This document shows positions 15,355 to 24,752 of a DNA stretch of 27,202 nt, piece by piece. Source of the stretch: a virus. Numbering within the stretch: the first letter of the stretch is position 1; each line of letters opens with the position of its first letter. The DNA is taken from IMG/VR virus record IMGVR_UViG_3300006916_000301, positions 1 through 27,202 of that record; one strand, written 5' to 3'. Made by a program: the position numbers and the translations under genes. Below the pieces are notes generated by a model. The model was not told where the DNA came from and made no database searches. It was given only the letters and a program-made list of their open reading frames with translations.

Positions 15355-16499
15355 ATGACCGAATCGGAACGCATTTGATTGAATATCTCATTCAATGCCT
15401 TTTCCCTCATACTCGGAGGCAATTGACGCAGGGCGTTAGTGTTATCGAGATAAACGGTTTTTGCCCCCCTTCGATAACAAGCACGGCATTTCAAATTACC
15501 AGTTAATGGATCGAACACCTTGTTACACTTTTTAGGGTTACCGGGTATTGTCGCTGGACAAATGTTTGTTTCACCATCGGTTGGTAGTTTATCATATCCG
15601 GTCATTCCGAGCATGGGTTTTCCGTCAATGCCTTTTAATTGAGATAAAAAGCCAATCGGAACATCTCGGTCGGGCACAACATTACTTGTTACCTTTAAGT
15701 TACTATCGGGTTTTACTTGTTCGGGTAACATTTTACCCGGTAATGACATTTGTAATGCTAAGTTTGGCGCAATAGCATCCGGCTCAAAACCTCTTGCTTC
15801 AAGGAAGTCATACAAGTATGGTATCTGTCTTGTTGAACCCCATATTGTTGTCATTGGGTTTCTTCGTGCTATTTGGTCAAGCATAGCAAATGCACCCGGT
15901 CCTCTTGCATCACCGGCTGAAAATCCTCTCGCCACTACATCATCGGTCGGCCTTTCACGGGCTAACATGGCTCTTGGTGTCAAAGTTTCACTGTATGCGG
16001 CGGCTATTGCTTCGGGATGAGTTAGCATACGGTCAAGATTCCGCCATTGTCCTAATTGCACATTGTTGTAAAGATAATTGCCCTTACAAGCATAACAGTG
16101 CCCACATGCCATTTTCGGATTATCTCTATCTGCGAAAATACATGCTAAAGGTGTCGAATCCATCACGGAAGGACCAGCCATTTTTTCCGGAGAACCATAG
16201 TGCCCAAATTCCATCGGGGCAATTTGTTGTAAATTTTCCGGCAAATCTTGTCTTATATCAGCATATACTGGTAAGTCGTAATCCATTTCAAGCGGCATGT
16301 CTATTAAGCGTGGTTGACCGTTGGGATAAAGATATTCATTAAACTTATCCGGATTATTTTCTATAAATTCACTAATCTTGACTTTGGGCGGTTTTCCTTC
16401 GCCAGTCCATCGGTATTTATCCCATGAGAGCATATCGCCCTCATCACCTACGGCTTTGACTAACAACTTGCCCAACCTGCGAGTTACAGCGTCAATCAA
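15351..16499 (-). CDS. Gp88-like cysteine-cluster phage protein, 382 aa
   Basis: The start is probably TTG 16499, because GGAGG lies seven bases upstream and the TTG overlaps the previous TGA. A GTG at 16529 is in frame. A Cys cluster C-x11-C-x2-C-x2-C followed by KGNYLYNNVQLGQWRNLDRM matches the 'gene product 88' family of phages. It is followed by GFSAGDARGPGAFAMLDQIA and TTIWGSTRQ, equivalent to the family's SGDF...A-YT segment. A second C-terminal cluster has CPATIPGNPKKC and LKCRAC. The family's activity is not established; the Cys clusters suggest metal or Fe-S binding. It is the last gene of the minus-strand group and converges on 14842-15354. Confidence 0.82.
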   Translation of the reverse strand: MIDAVTRRLGKLLVKAVGDEGDMLSWDKYRWTGEGKPPKVKISEFIENNPDKFNEYLYPNGQPRLIDMPLEMDYDLPVYADIRQDLPENLQQIAPMEFGHYGSPEKMAGPSVMDSTPLACIFADRDNPKMACGHCYACKGNYLYNNVQLGQWRNLDRMLTHPEAIAAAYSETLTPRAMLARERPTDDVVARGFSAGDARGPGAFAMLDQIARRNPMTTIWGSTRQIPYLYDFLEARGFEPDAIAPNLALQMSLPGKMLPEQVKPDSNLKVTSNVVPDRDVPIGFLSQLKGIDGKPMLGMTGYDKLPTDGETNICPATIPGNPKKCNKVFDPLTGNLKCRACYRRGAKTVYLDNTNALRQLPPSMREKALNEIFNQMRSDSVI

Positions 16500-17656
16500 A
16501 ACAAACCCTCCTGTTTCAGCACAGCCCACCCACTTTCAAAGGCGTTTTGGGGTTCCGACATCATAAAGTCCATCAGATCAGTTTGCTTGTTCTCCTTCGG
16601 CAAGAAACGACCATACCCATGATTTTGTAGTAATTCATTGATTGAATGGCCATCCATGTCGGGTATGTTAGCCACACCCACCATCTCTAACTTATCTCCA
16701 CGAAGTGATGGGTTAGCACCGCTATTGTCCGGCCTGTTTATGATTGTAGTGTCCAACCCGATGTCTTTGTATTGTTCAATGGGCGCAATACTGTCAAAAG
16801 CCATGACTGGTTGGCCTTCTTGTATTCTTTCTTCTAATTGCCTCAATGTCGGTCTTGGGTCAAACCCAACCCCGTATGAACCCGGCTCACCCGAATAGGG
16901 CGGGTCGTTTATGAGCAATTTGTTGTTGTCAATATCCCATTCAGCCAGTGCTTCGGCACCATCTCCCTGTCTAACATTTACATTTTGTAATGGATCTCGG
17001 TAATTCAACAGGCTTTCCGAAGTGGGTAAGTTTCGCATTGTTGGCACATCGGGAGGATTGCTTGGGAATTGCATACCTTCAAACGGGGTTTTTGCATAAC
17101 GAACCTGTCCTCTCCACCCTGCTCTTTTGTTCCTGTAAAGTGCTAAAGCGTAGCGTTGACGCTGTTCATCAGTCAAATAAGGTCTATCCCTCAACAAAGC
17201 GGTGAAATGGGTAAGTGTATCATCGGGTATTGATGCCCCAGCCCGTCTTTGGGTCATGTTCGGACCTCGTATGTATCTATTGAAGTAATCCTTCAAGGCT
17301 TGGTCGTCAAGTCCTTGTAGCATTGACCAATCCACAGTCATTCCTTCATTACCTTGATTTTTGACAGCATCCACTAACATGGCAGTGCCAAAGTCCAATT
17401 CATTGTAATCACTGGCACCTTGTGGTAAAACATTGAGAATATCATTGGCCGGACCGCCAAATGGCGTTTGAATACCGGTAGCACCAGCCCTTGCCAGTGC
17501 ATTTCTTTGTAGCATACGGTAGTGAGGCTTATTTTTTGAACCGGTATGGCGAACAATAGGACTCATGCCCAATTTACCAGTCAAGTCGGCACGCATAGCG
17601 TCATATTGGTCTTGCGCTATGCGCCTACCACCTTGACCGCCCTTGAAACGAATCAT
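16496..17656 (-). CDS. D12-type (Dam-like) adenine DNA methyltransferase-like protein with C-terminal tag, 386 aa
   Basis: ATG at 17656 overlaps the preceding stop as ATGA. DPPY at residues 251-254, preceded by LLIN, is the catalytic motif IV of N6-adenine methyltransferases. Residues 172-200 (ALYRNKRAGWRGQVRYAK, then FEGMQFPSN) match the D12 segment normally written as NRTGFNGLWRYN...FNVPFG. The AdoMet-binding motif I near residue 66 (PFGGPANDILNV) is divergent. The C-terminal 20 residues contain NAFESGWAVLKQEG, a shared motif placed at the end instead of the start. It may protect viral DNA, or modify host DNA if delivered in the virion. The divergent motif I leaves activity uncertain. Confidence 0.83.
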   Translation of the reverse strand: MIRFKGGQGGRRIAQDQYDAMRADLTGKLGMSPIVRHTGSKNKPHYRMLQRNALARAGATGIQTPFGGPANDILNVLPQGASDYNELDFGTAMLVDAVKNQGNEGMTVDWSMLQGLDDQALKDYFNRYIRGPNMTQRRAGASIPDDTLTHFTALLRDRPYLTDEQRQRYALALYRNKRAGWRGQVRYAKTPFEGMQFPSNPPDVPTMRNLPTSESLLNYRDPLQNVNVRQGDGAEALAEWDIDNNKLLINDPPYSGEPGSYGVGFDPRPTLRQLEERIQEGQPVMAFDSIAPIEQYKDIGLDTTIINRPDNSGANPSLRGDKLEMVGVANIPDMDGHSINELLQNHGYGRFLPKENKQTDLMDFMMSEPQNAFESGWAVLKQEGLF

Positions 17657-18078
17657 TCTTCCTCGCCCCTGTCGCTATGTGCCCAGTTTTCAGCGATGCC
17701 CCACGGTCCGGTATTCATGTTTTGTGCGGCTTGCTTATGTGCTTCTTCAACGGGGTATTCGACAACATTCGGTTCTCTTATTTGCCCAAGAGCGTAATAC
17801 ACATCGGCTTGCATGGTAAAACCGGTTGATGGGTCATAAACCATCTTTTTACCATCTTCGCCTGTGAATGTTGTAAAAGCGTGTGCATAAGAACGCCCTG
17901 CTAACGGACCGAACAATGGTGTCACTTCGGCATGGACTAAGTTATGGTCGGGATTCATGCAAATATGACCGTATGCTGTATCATAGCAATTGCCATATTT
18001 GTTTTCATCGGGCACATCATCAAGATCGTCTTGCTTTATCAAAGTCCATGCGGCTTCAAAAGCATGACTTGGCGACAC
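17653..18078 (-). CDS. Tagged putative Cys-His-Asp peptidase-like protein, 141 aa
   Basis: The GTG start at 18078 follows GGGGTGAGTAA, in the same stop/Shine-Dalgarno arrangement as several neighbours. The shared motif HAFEAAWTLIKQDD is at residues 5-18. The body contains NCYDTAYGHI (Cys31), LVHAEVTP, SYAHAFTTF (His66), MVYDPSTG (Asp82) and YYALGQI, and later VVEYPVEEA and GPW. This arrangement matches a phage protein family with papain- or transglutaminase-like Cys-His-Asp order that I recall only by pattern. Catalytic function is inferred from residue order alone. Confidence 0.82.
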   Translation of the reverse strand: MSPSHAFEAAWTLIKQDDLDDVPDENKYGNCYDTAYGHICMNPDHNLVHAEVTPLFGPLAGRSYAHAFTTFTGEDGKKMVYDPSTGFTMQADVYYALGQIREPNVVEYPVEEAHKQAAQNMNTGPWGIAENWAHSDRGEEE

Positions 18079-19614
18079 TTACTCACCCCAATCTATTCTA
18101 TCTTGGAAAGAAGGTGCCGAGAATGGGCTGTGGAAAGCCCCAAGTAATGTTGGCGGCTGGCTACTGGTCATAATATGCCTTCTTCGTTTTGACCTGTCAA
18201 ACATTTGACGCAATTCATCTATTGTTGATGGTGGTTCATTGTCTAATTGCTGATTTATTGAATGTGTAATTATGCCCACATTATCGGGCGTTCCTTGATT
18301 GGTCAATTGTGTGCCGTCACCTATTGACATTCGGACATTACCTTGATGTGGATAGCGGGCACTACTTGATTGCCAATTCCGTAACTGCTGTTGGGCATCC
18401 ATTACTGGCCTCTTTACGCTCGGATCCATATCCAATCTATGCTCTATCCCCGCCTCATCTAACCTGCGAGCAAGGCTTTGCAGTGTAGCAAGTCCAGCCG
18501 GACTGAAATGATTTTCTTCTAACCGGCCTGTATTTTCTAACAAACCAGCAAGCGTGGTCGCACCTAACCCCATTCCGGCAAATGCTGGGTTCACATCAAC
18601 CATCGGTCCTTGACCTAAAGCACTTATCGCCCCTGTGGACACAGGTGCTACCGTAGCACCCGCATCTTTTCTTTGTTCAAGTGCGTTAATCATAGAATCT
18701 CTTGCTATTGGCGGGAATGCTTCTCGGCTAATATTGGGGTGCCCCAACGGTTCCATATTCACACGGAGGATTTCAGCATCGCTAATCTTACCTGTATTTG
18801 GGTTCACTGCCATATCTTTTGCATAACCGGGGCGGAAATACTGATATTCGTTTTCTAAAAAATCTAACGGGTCTTGACCTACGCCCATTTCAGCCATCGC
18901 TTCATAATATTCCCATTCATCATCAAAATCTTCCTCTCTTAGTCCTACATCTTCGGCTGTTTCAAACCCTTTCGTGCGTGCGTATGATTCTAAGTCTTGT
19001 GAGGCTTCAAGATGGCGCAAAGCCTCGTTTATTGGTATATTACCACGAAGCCTCAAACCTAATTCGGCTGGCATAGCACCAAATTGACTTGACATCAAAT
19101 GGGGTTGAACAGCAAGACTGTAACCAAAATCATCACGCCCTATTTGTTTTTGCATTATATCCCATGCCGCTTCAAACGGATCTGCTGATGCGGTGAAATC
19201 ACCACTGAAATTCTCACTTGCACATTCATCCCATTCAGCAAGGATTTGACGATCTCTTGCTAATACTTTATGCCCTGCTGGATTTCCTCTTGAAATCATA
19301 CTTTGTGCAACATCATCTCTTTCCATAAATTGTCTAAATTGGTCGCATGGCATTTCATCAAGATTTGTCCGAAGGCGTTGAGCATTTGCTGGCGACATAT
19401 TGTTCGATTCCGCCCAAGCCCGTGCGAGTTTATCTTTCGCATCGGAACAACAACTGTCGCCATCATCCATTTGCACGGTTTCAGTATCGTAGTCCTCTAT
19501 TGGCTCTAAACCAGCAACCGAACCCTCATACTGAAACGGCTTTGACGGTGCGGGTTGTAGTGAGATACGGGGGGTGCCATCGGGAAGCAACTGGCTATTG
19601 CTTACGCTCGGCAT
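18079..19614 (-). CDS. Acidic protein with internal tag motif, 511 aa, unknown function
   Basis: Not recognised. ATG at 19614 opens a minus-strand group, divergent from the thermosome. Residues 1-140 include Cys residues (DSCCSDAKDKLARAWAE, EMPCDQFRQF, DECASENF). The shared motif ADPFEAAWDIMQKQIG is at 144-159, after which composition changes. The body of about 165-511 is acidic, with an Asp/Glu-rich helix (EEDFDDEWEYYEAMAEMG) and a glycine-rich apolar segment near 345-365. The internal tag could be the N-terminus of a formerly separate protein, so a fusion or an internal processing site is worth testing. Confidence 0.82.
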   Translation of the reverse strand: MPSVSNSQLLPDGTPRISLQPAPSKPFQYEGSVAGLEPIEDYDTETVQMDDGDSCCSDAKDKLARAWAESNNMSPANAQRLRTNLDEMPCDQFRQFMERDDVAQSMISRGNPAGHKVLARDRQILAEWDECASENFSGDFTASADPFEAAWDIMQKQIGRDDFGYSLAVQPHLMSSQFGAMPAELGLRLRGNIPINEALRHLEASQDLESYARTKGFETAEDVGLREEDFDDEWEYYEAMAEMGVGQDPLDFLENEYQYFRPGYAKDMAVNPNTGKISDAEILRVNMEPLGHPNISREAFPPIARDSMINALEQRKDAGATVAPVSTGAISALGQGPMVDVNPAFAGMGLGATTLAGLLENTGRLEENHFSPAGLATLQSLARRLDEAGIEHRLDMDPSVKRPVMDAQQQLRNWQSSSARYPHQGNVRMSIGDGTQLTNQGTPDNVGIITHSINQQLDNEPPSTIDELRQMFDRSKRRRHIMTSSQPPTLLGAFHSPFSAPSFQDRIDWGE

Positions 19615-19669
19615 GAACAGGCTATGCTACCCCCGTTTGAAATATGTTGCCCTCATCAAAGATAATTAG

Positions 19670-19690
19670 CGTTGGTTTATATTGTTAGCC
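19670..19690. promoter_or_regulatory. Possible bidirectional TATA element between thermosome and 511-aa gene
   Basis: The 122-base gap 19615-19736 has one TATA-like stretch, TTTATATTG at 19676-19684. On the plus strand it could start the thermosome message near 19705, giving a leader of about 30 bases without an obvious Shine-Dalgarno. On the minus strand the same site reads CAATATAAA and could serve the gene starting at 19614. A second AT-rich site at 19638-19646 is weaker. Otherwise no gene is seen in the gap. Confidence 0.4.
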
Positions 19691-19736
19691 TTGTCAACCA
19701 TCACAACCTTGATATGCTTACCAATTAACGCACAGC

Positions 19737-21298
<1,562 letters not shown>

Positions 21299-21302
<4 letters not shown>

Positions 21303-21706
21303 CCTTGAACCATACCACGCTGTTTCATTTTATCCCAAAAACCAACGGCATCGGGGTTCATTCTCCCCACTTGAACGGGCATATCGCCATATTCCGCAAT
21401 AGCATCGTCAATCATTTCTTGGAGATAGGCTTCGGACATTTTTTTGCCTCTTAGGGCTTCTGCAATTTCAAAATGGTCAAGGAATATGCGCCCATGTTCG
21501 GGTCGCATTGTTCCTCTTGCTTCTGTATCTTTAGATTGCCAATAAAACGGTTCACCCGTGCTGGTTTCATCATTCGGCCATTCCAATGACACCATTCTCA
21601 TATCGGGCATCATAGTAAAGCGAGGATCCCTACCACTGGATATATCTTCGGGATAATCATGGATAGGGGCTTTTAGCAATTGCCAAGCGGTGTCAAATGC
21701 GCTCAT
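21299..21706 (-). CDS. Tagged GNAT-like acetyltransferase domain protein, 135 aa
   Basis: ATG at 21706 overlaps the previous stop (ATGA). Residues 1-13 are the shared tag (MSAFDTAWQLLKA). Residues 74-135 look like the C-terminal half of a GNAT fold. IFLDHFEIAEALRGKKMSEA corresponds to the strand and acetyl-CoA loop, and PDAVGFWDKMKQRGMVQG to the final helix and strand. The loop is RGKKMS instead of the usual (Q/R)-x2-G-x-(G/A), so cofactor binding may be impaired. Its last 15 residues are nearly the same as those of 23548-23988, which is a paralogue. The stop shares TTAA with the convergent thermosome gene. Confidence 0.83.
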
Positions 21707-21894
21707 CCGAGAATCGCCTCCAATATGCTAAACCTTGCATCTTGCTTGAAAAGCATGGTATGGCCGCAGTTTTTACAACAAACAGCATCGAATTTCTTAT
21801 TAGCGTAATTGATTAGACGACTCCACTTACCTTGCATAATAACAGTGTCAGCCTCCATTTCGGTGGATTGACAAACTGGGCATCGGTAATTCAT
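21703..21894 (-). CDS. Zinc-ribbon protein, 63 aa
   Basis: ATG at 21894 overlaps the 42-codon gene's stop (ATGA). Two knuckles, CPVCQS at residues 5-10 and CCKNCGH at about 39-45, are separated by a basic loop, giving a classic four-Cys zinc ribbon of the kind found in small nucleic-acid-binding or adaptor proteins. There is no tag. It ends FSILEAILG. It is one of two untagged genes among the tagged operon members. Confidence 0.85.
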   Translation of the reverse strand: MNYRCPVCQSTEMEADTVIMQGKWSRLINYANKKFDAVCCKNCGHTMLFKQDARFSILEAILG

Positions 21895-22019
21895 CTCTCA
21901 AACACCACCGAATACAAATAGGCGAAGGGGAGTAAAATGATAAGGATTGGGATAAGTAACATAACGCCTATCGCCTTTAATAACAAGACCCCCACTGAAT
22001 TATCTTCGATTGACTCCAT
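21891..22019 (-). CDS. Single-pass membrane micropeptide, 42 aa
   Basis: I found this by translating the gap. ATG at 22019 lies inside the 3' end of the preceding gene and TGA is at 21891-21893, overlapping the next ATG as ATGA. The peptide has an acidic start (MESIEDNSVG) and one long hydrophobic helix (VLLLKAIGVMLLIPILIILL then PFAYLYSVV). The strict coupling at both ends and the full occupation of an otherwise empty 105-base gap support a real gene. It could be a holin- or spanin-like lysis component or a virion membrane peptide. Confidence 0.7.
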   Translation of the reverse strand: MESIEDNSVGVLLLKAIGVMLLIPILIILLPFAYLYSVVFER

Positions 22020-22791
22020 CGCTCATCATCCCATCCAAATCTTTAGCCGCTTGAGGATTGATTCGTCTTATGAAATCCTTTTCATCATCATCCATCATTG
22101 ACCAATTATCCAACAGTGTTTCAAAGTCCATATCCCTCAAGTGGTCTGTGAACGCTGTTTCCGTTGAATAAAGAAATTTATCGGGCAAAGCGACACGACC
22201 GGACATCTGATCGCGTAACCTGTTCAAAGCCCCAGCCATGTGTTCATCTCTTGCCACATCAGTGTGGTAAAAGCCGGTGGTGCCGACAGGGTTGACTGGT
22301 TTTTGCATTCGTGGTGCTACTTCATCACCATCGTCATTGTATGACCAACCCCTGTATGCTTGCTTTTCTTCTTCGGGTGTCATATCGTAATCGGGTAGCA
22401 TCGAAGCAATCATGGCATACAATTCATCTTCATCCATAAATTCACCACCCATTTCTCCATAATCATCTATGTAACCTTGCGATTGTGGGTCTTGCATGAG
22501 TGGTATGTATTCATCGGGTGGGTTTCGCATTACTTTGATTGCTGGATATGTTTCACGCATTGGTATTGTATCTTCTAAGTCACTAATCTCAATATTAGGA
22601 ACAGCCGAACCATACAGTGCATAGGCCAGTGCTTCGTCAATATCGCCTGTCCAATACCTAAAATCATCATGTATGCGGTCGCCACCGGAATACAACGGCC
22701 TATGCCTTATAGTGCTAATCTTACCGTCATTGGGGTGATAGATGTCGAAGGGTGCTTTGAGTAATGCCCATGCTCTATCAAACGCTGTCAT
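22000..22791 (-). CDS. Tagged protein with possible ADP-ribosyltransferase-like N-terminal region, 263 aa
   Basis: The ATG at 22791 is chosen because it begins with the tag (MTAFDRAWALLKAPF). A longer frame to 22875 would overlap the upstream gene. Residues 33-58 (LYSGGDRI... YWTGDIDEALAYA) resemble the first half of ART folds, in which a (Y/H)-x-G segment is followed by an S/T-x-D...A-x-x-YA strand and helix. The matching catalytic Glu is not assigned. The rest is acidic and Met/Asp-rich. The ART suggestion is weak by itself but gains support from the neighbouring genes. Confidence 0.8.
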   Translation of the reverse strand: MTAFDRAWALLKAPFDIYHPNDGKISTIRHRPLYSGGDRIHDDFRYWTGDIDEALAYALYGSAVPNIEISDLEDTIPMRETYPAIKVMRNPPDEYIPLMQDPQSQGYIDDYGEMGGEFMDEDELYAMIASMLPDYDMTPEEEKQAYRGWSYNDDGDEVAPRMQKPVNPVGTTGFYHTDVARDEHMAGALNRLRDQMSGRVALPDKFLYSTETAFTDHLRDMDFETLLDNWSMMDDDEKDFIRRINPQAAKDLDGMMSDGVNRR

Positions 22792-22792
22792 G

Positions 22793-23545
22793 TCAACCAC
22801 GCACCCTGTCAGCCATCCATTCTCGGATTTTCTTTTGACTATTGCCATACATAGGCAATACATCTTCGGGGTCAATCGCCCGTTGTGTAATTAATTCGTG
22901 CATCATGTCCGTATCATCGGCAATTGAAAGAACACTACTACCGCCAAAAGGGTCTGTTATTTCAAAATTCAAATCCGCCATTCCAACATCAGTAATCTGA
23001 TCCATTCCAATAAGGACATCATCTTCATCACCCATCCAATCTTCAACTGGTTTGTTGAAGTGTCTATACTTGCGAGCCATGATTTCTTTCATTTCGTCAA
23101 GGTAATCCTGATCGTAACCCTCCCAATCTCCTTCATCAGCGTTGTATATTGCTTCTTCCAAGTTTTGATATAAAAAGCCCAACGCATCAGCCGCCCTCAT
23201 GTTACCTGCAATTGTTTCTTTCTTGTATGGTTCCATGTCAATAATAAAATGTCTATCATTTTCTCTATTCATTCCTTGTGCATCCCTTCGGACTCTTAAA
23301 TTGCGTAAATCTTCAAGCAAGAAATCAAGAGGCATACGGTATTCTTCGTTTTCATTATTTGCTATTGGGTGACTAAACACACCGTGTGGGCGATCTAGAA
23401 TTTCGTTATGAGGATGTGTTGCGAGCATTGAATAATCGTGATTGATGTTTGGGTCTATGGGTTCACCGACAGGAACACGACCACGATGCACAGCAAAGCG
23501 TGGCATCTCCTTGAGCAATTGCCATGCTGTATCAAATGCGCTCAT
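22793..23545 (-). CDS. Tagged protein, possible divergent ADP-ribosyltransferase, 250 aa
   Basis: Three ATGs in tandem and a TTG are in frame; ATG 23545 has GGGAGG eight bases upstream and begins MSAFDTAWQLLKEMP. Residues 17-23 (FAVHRGR) could be the nicotinamide-binding strand of an ART fold. GVFSHP near residue 57, and a C-terminal ELITQRAIDPEDVLPMYG, resemble the E-x-x-x-x-x-I-x-P-E/D-x-V/I segment of many phage and toxin ARTs. The centre is acidic and helical. The fold assignment is speculative; membership of the tagged set is clear. Confidence 0.8.
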   Translation of the reverse strand: MSAFDTAWQLLKEMPRFAVHRGRVPVGEPIDPNINHDYSMLATHPHNEILDRPHGVFSHPIANNENEEYRMPLDFLLEDLRNLRVRRDAQGMNRENDRHFIIDMEPYKKETIAGNMRAADALGFLYQNLEEAIYNADEGDWEGYDQDYLDEMKEIMARKYRHFNKPVEDWMGDEDDVLIGMDQITDVGMADLNFEITDPFGGSSVLSIADDTDMMHELITQRAIDPEDVLPMYGNSQKKIREWMADRVRG

Positions 23546-23547
23546 CA

Positions 23548-23988
23548 TCATTCCTCCCAATAGCCTTGTATGATGCCTTCATCTTCCATCTTATCCCAAA
23601 AACCTCTTGACGAAGGTATAACTTCGGTAGCCAAGACCTTTGACGCACGACGCATTGGAGAATACGGATTTTCCTTCAATTCTCTAATATATTGCATCAA
23701 CGCCTCACGACCTTTTCCTTTTCCTCTTATTGCAGGGTGTAATTCAAAGTAAGGAATTTCAGCACCAACATGTGTGCCATCTCCCGTTCTGTAATCCTTA
23801 TCTCGGTGCAACCCCCAAGCCATTGGGCGTTCTTTATCATCAACCCAAAAACTTTCTTCTTCATCAGCCAACTCATGTTCATAAGGGCTAACTGAACCCA
23901 AGACACCACCCCATGCCATCTCCGGTATTTTATCGGAATGAACAAAGGGCATTTTTACCAATTGCCATGCAGTATCAAACGCTGTCAA
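23548..23988 (-). CDS. Tagged GNAT-like acetyltransferase, 146 aa
   Basis: The start is TTG at 23988, with GGAGGGG upstream and TTGA overlap with the previous stop. Residues 1-13 are MTAFDTAWQLVKM. The body matches the GNAT core: IPYFELHPAIRGKGKGREAL at 78-97 contains the acetyl-CoA loop R-G-K-G-K-G (88-93), and TEVIPSSRGFWDKMEDEGII at 121-140 is the C-terminal strand-helix-strand. It is a paralogue of 21299-21706 but with an intact cofactor loop, so this is the likelier active enzyme. GNATs acetylate proteins, small molecules or tRNA-linked targets; the substrate is unknown. Confidence 0.87.
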   Translation of the reverse strand: MTAFDTAWQLVKMPFVHSDKIPEMAWGGVLGSVSPYEHELADEEESFWVDDKERPMAWGLHRDKDYRTGDGTHVGAEIPYFELHPAIRGKGKGREALMQYIRELKENPYSPMRRASKVLATEVIPSSRGFWDKMEDEGIIQGYWEE

Positions 23989-24752
23989 TCATACCCCTCC
24001 AACCAATGTGGCTTACCGTCAACCGTAAGCGTGTTAGGGTTATCCGAAAATGGTTCTAATTCCTCCATTGTTCGTAACCAACTACGGAAACGCATATTAT
24101 TCCAGTATCTTTCATCATCAAAATAATCCAATATCCTTGACACAGGGTGTTGAATCTTTAGTGGGTCTAAGTATTCGGTTTGGAACCCTTCGGCACCAGT
24201 ATTCGGCCAAAAATCAGCCATTGGACCGATTGCTTCAAGATCTATCATGCGACTCTTACCTGCGCTATCAACGGCAAAGTTAGCATTATGCCTATCGGCC
24301 AATAGGTGTGCAAGGGCACGGTCAGCCGTTGCACGGTCGCCTTCGTGGTGTGGCCTCCCAAATACATGGCGCATTTTAGGTTGAATAGTATGAACCGAAG
24401 CCCCGCTACCCATCGGCATCTCGGTTGCTATGGGGTAGCCAATATCTTCAAGGAATTGCAGGGTTTCTATTGTATCGGGGTCAGTCCTCATATCGAAACT
24501 TTCACGGTAGTATGGGTCGTCAACAGGAACCTTGACAACATGCTCATAACTCCACGGATGTTCAAAGACATGGGCTTTCGACCCACTGCCAATAAAACCC
24601 TCCATCTCGGCCTTTGCTTCATCATCATCACTATCCCATTCGTCAATAAATGGCACTTCATCATCTTCAAGGGGTGCTATGTCCTTTACTTCATCACGCC
24701 AGTTAGGCGTGTATCGCTTGAGCAAGGCAAAAGCAGTATCAAACGCCGTCAT
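23985..24752 (-). CDS. Tagged protein-kinase-like protein, 255 aa
   Basis: ATG at 24752 overlaps the upstream stop (ATGA). The tag MTAFDTAFALLKRY has Phe in place of Trp. A glycine-rich loop GSGSKAHVF is at 55-63. VVKV places the ATP-binding Lys at 74. Residues 153-172 (DRHNANFAVD, then SRMIDLE) give a catalytic Asp153, His155, Asn158 and a DLE metal site at 171-173, like the D-x-H-x-x-N ... D of RIO, APH and phage kinases. DLE replaces DFG. Length is short but adequate for a minimal kinase lobe pair. A virion-delivered kinase that phosphorylates host proteins is a reasonable inference, by analogy with phage kinases. Confidence 0.85.
   Translation of the reverse strand: MTAFDTAFALLKRYTPNWRDEVKDIAPLEDDEVPFIDEWDSDDDEAKAEMEGFIGSGSKAHVFEHPWSYEHVVKVPVDDPYYRESFDMRTDPDTIETLQFLEDIGYPIATEMPMGSGASVHTIQPKMRHVFGRPHHEGDRATADRALAHLLADRHNANFAVDSAGKSRMIDLEAIGPMADFWPNTGAEGFQTEYLDPLKIQHPVSRILDYFDDERYWNNMRFRSWLRTMEELEPFSDNPNTLTVDGKPHWLEGYD

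Noticed and set aside
22792-22875. N-terminal extension of the 263-aa tagged protein
   Set aside because: The extra 28 residues overlap the upstream gene, and the inner ATG starts with the tag.
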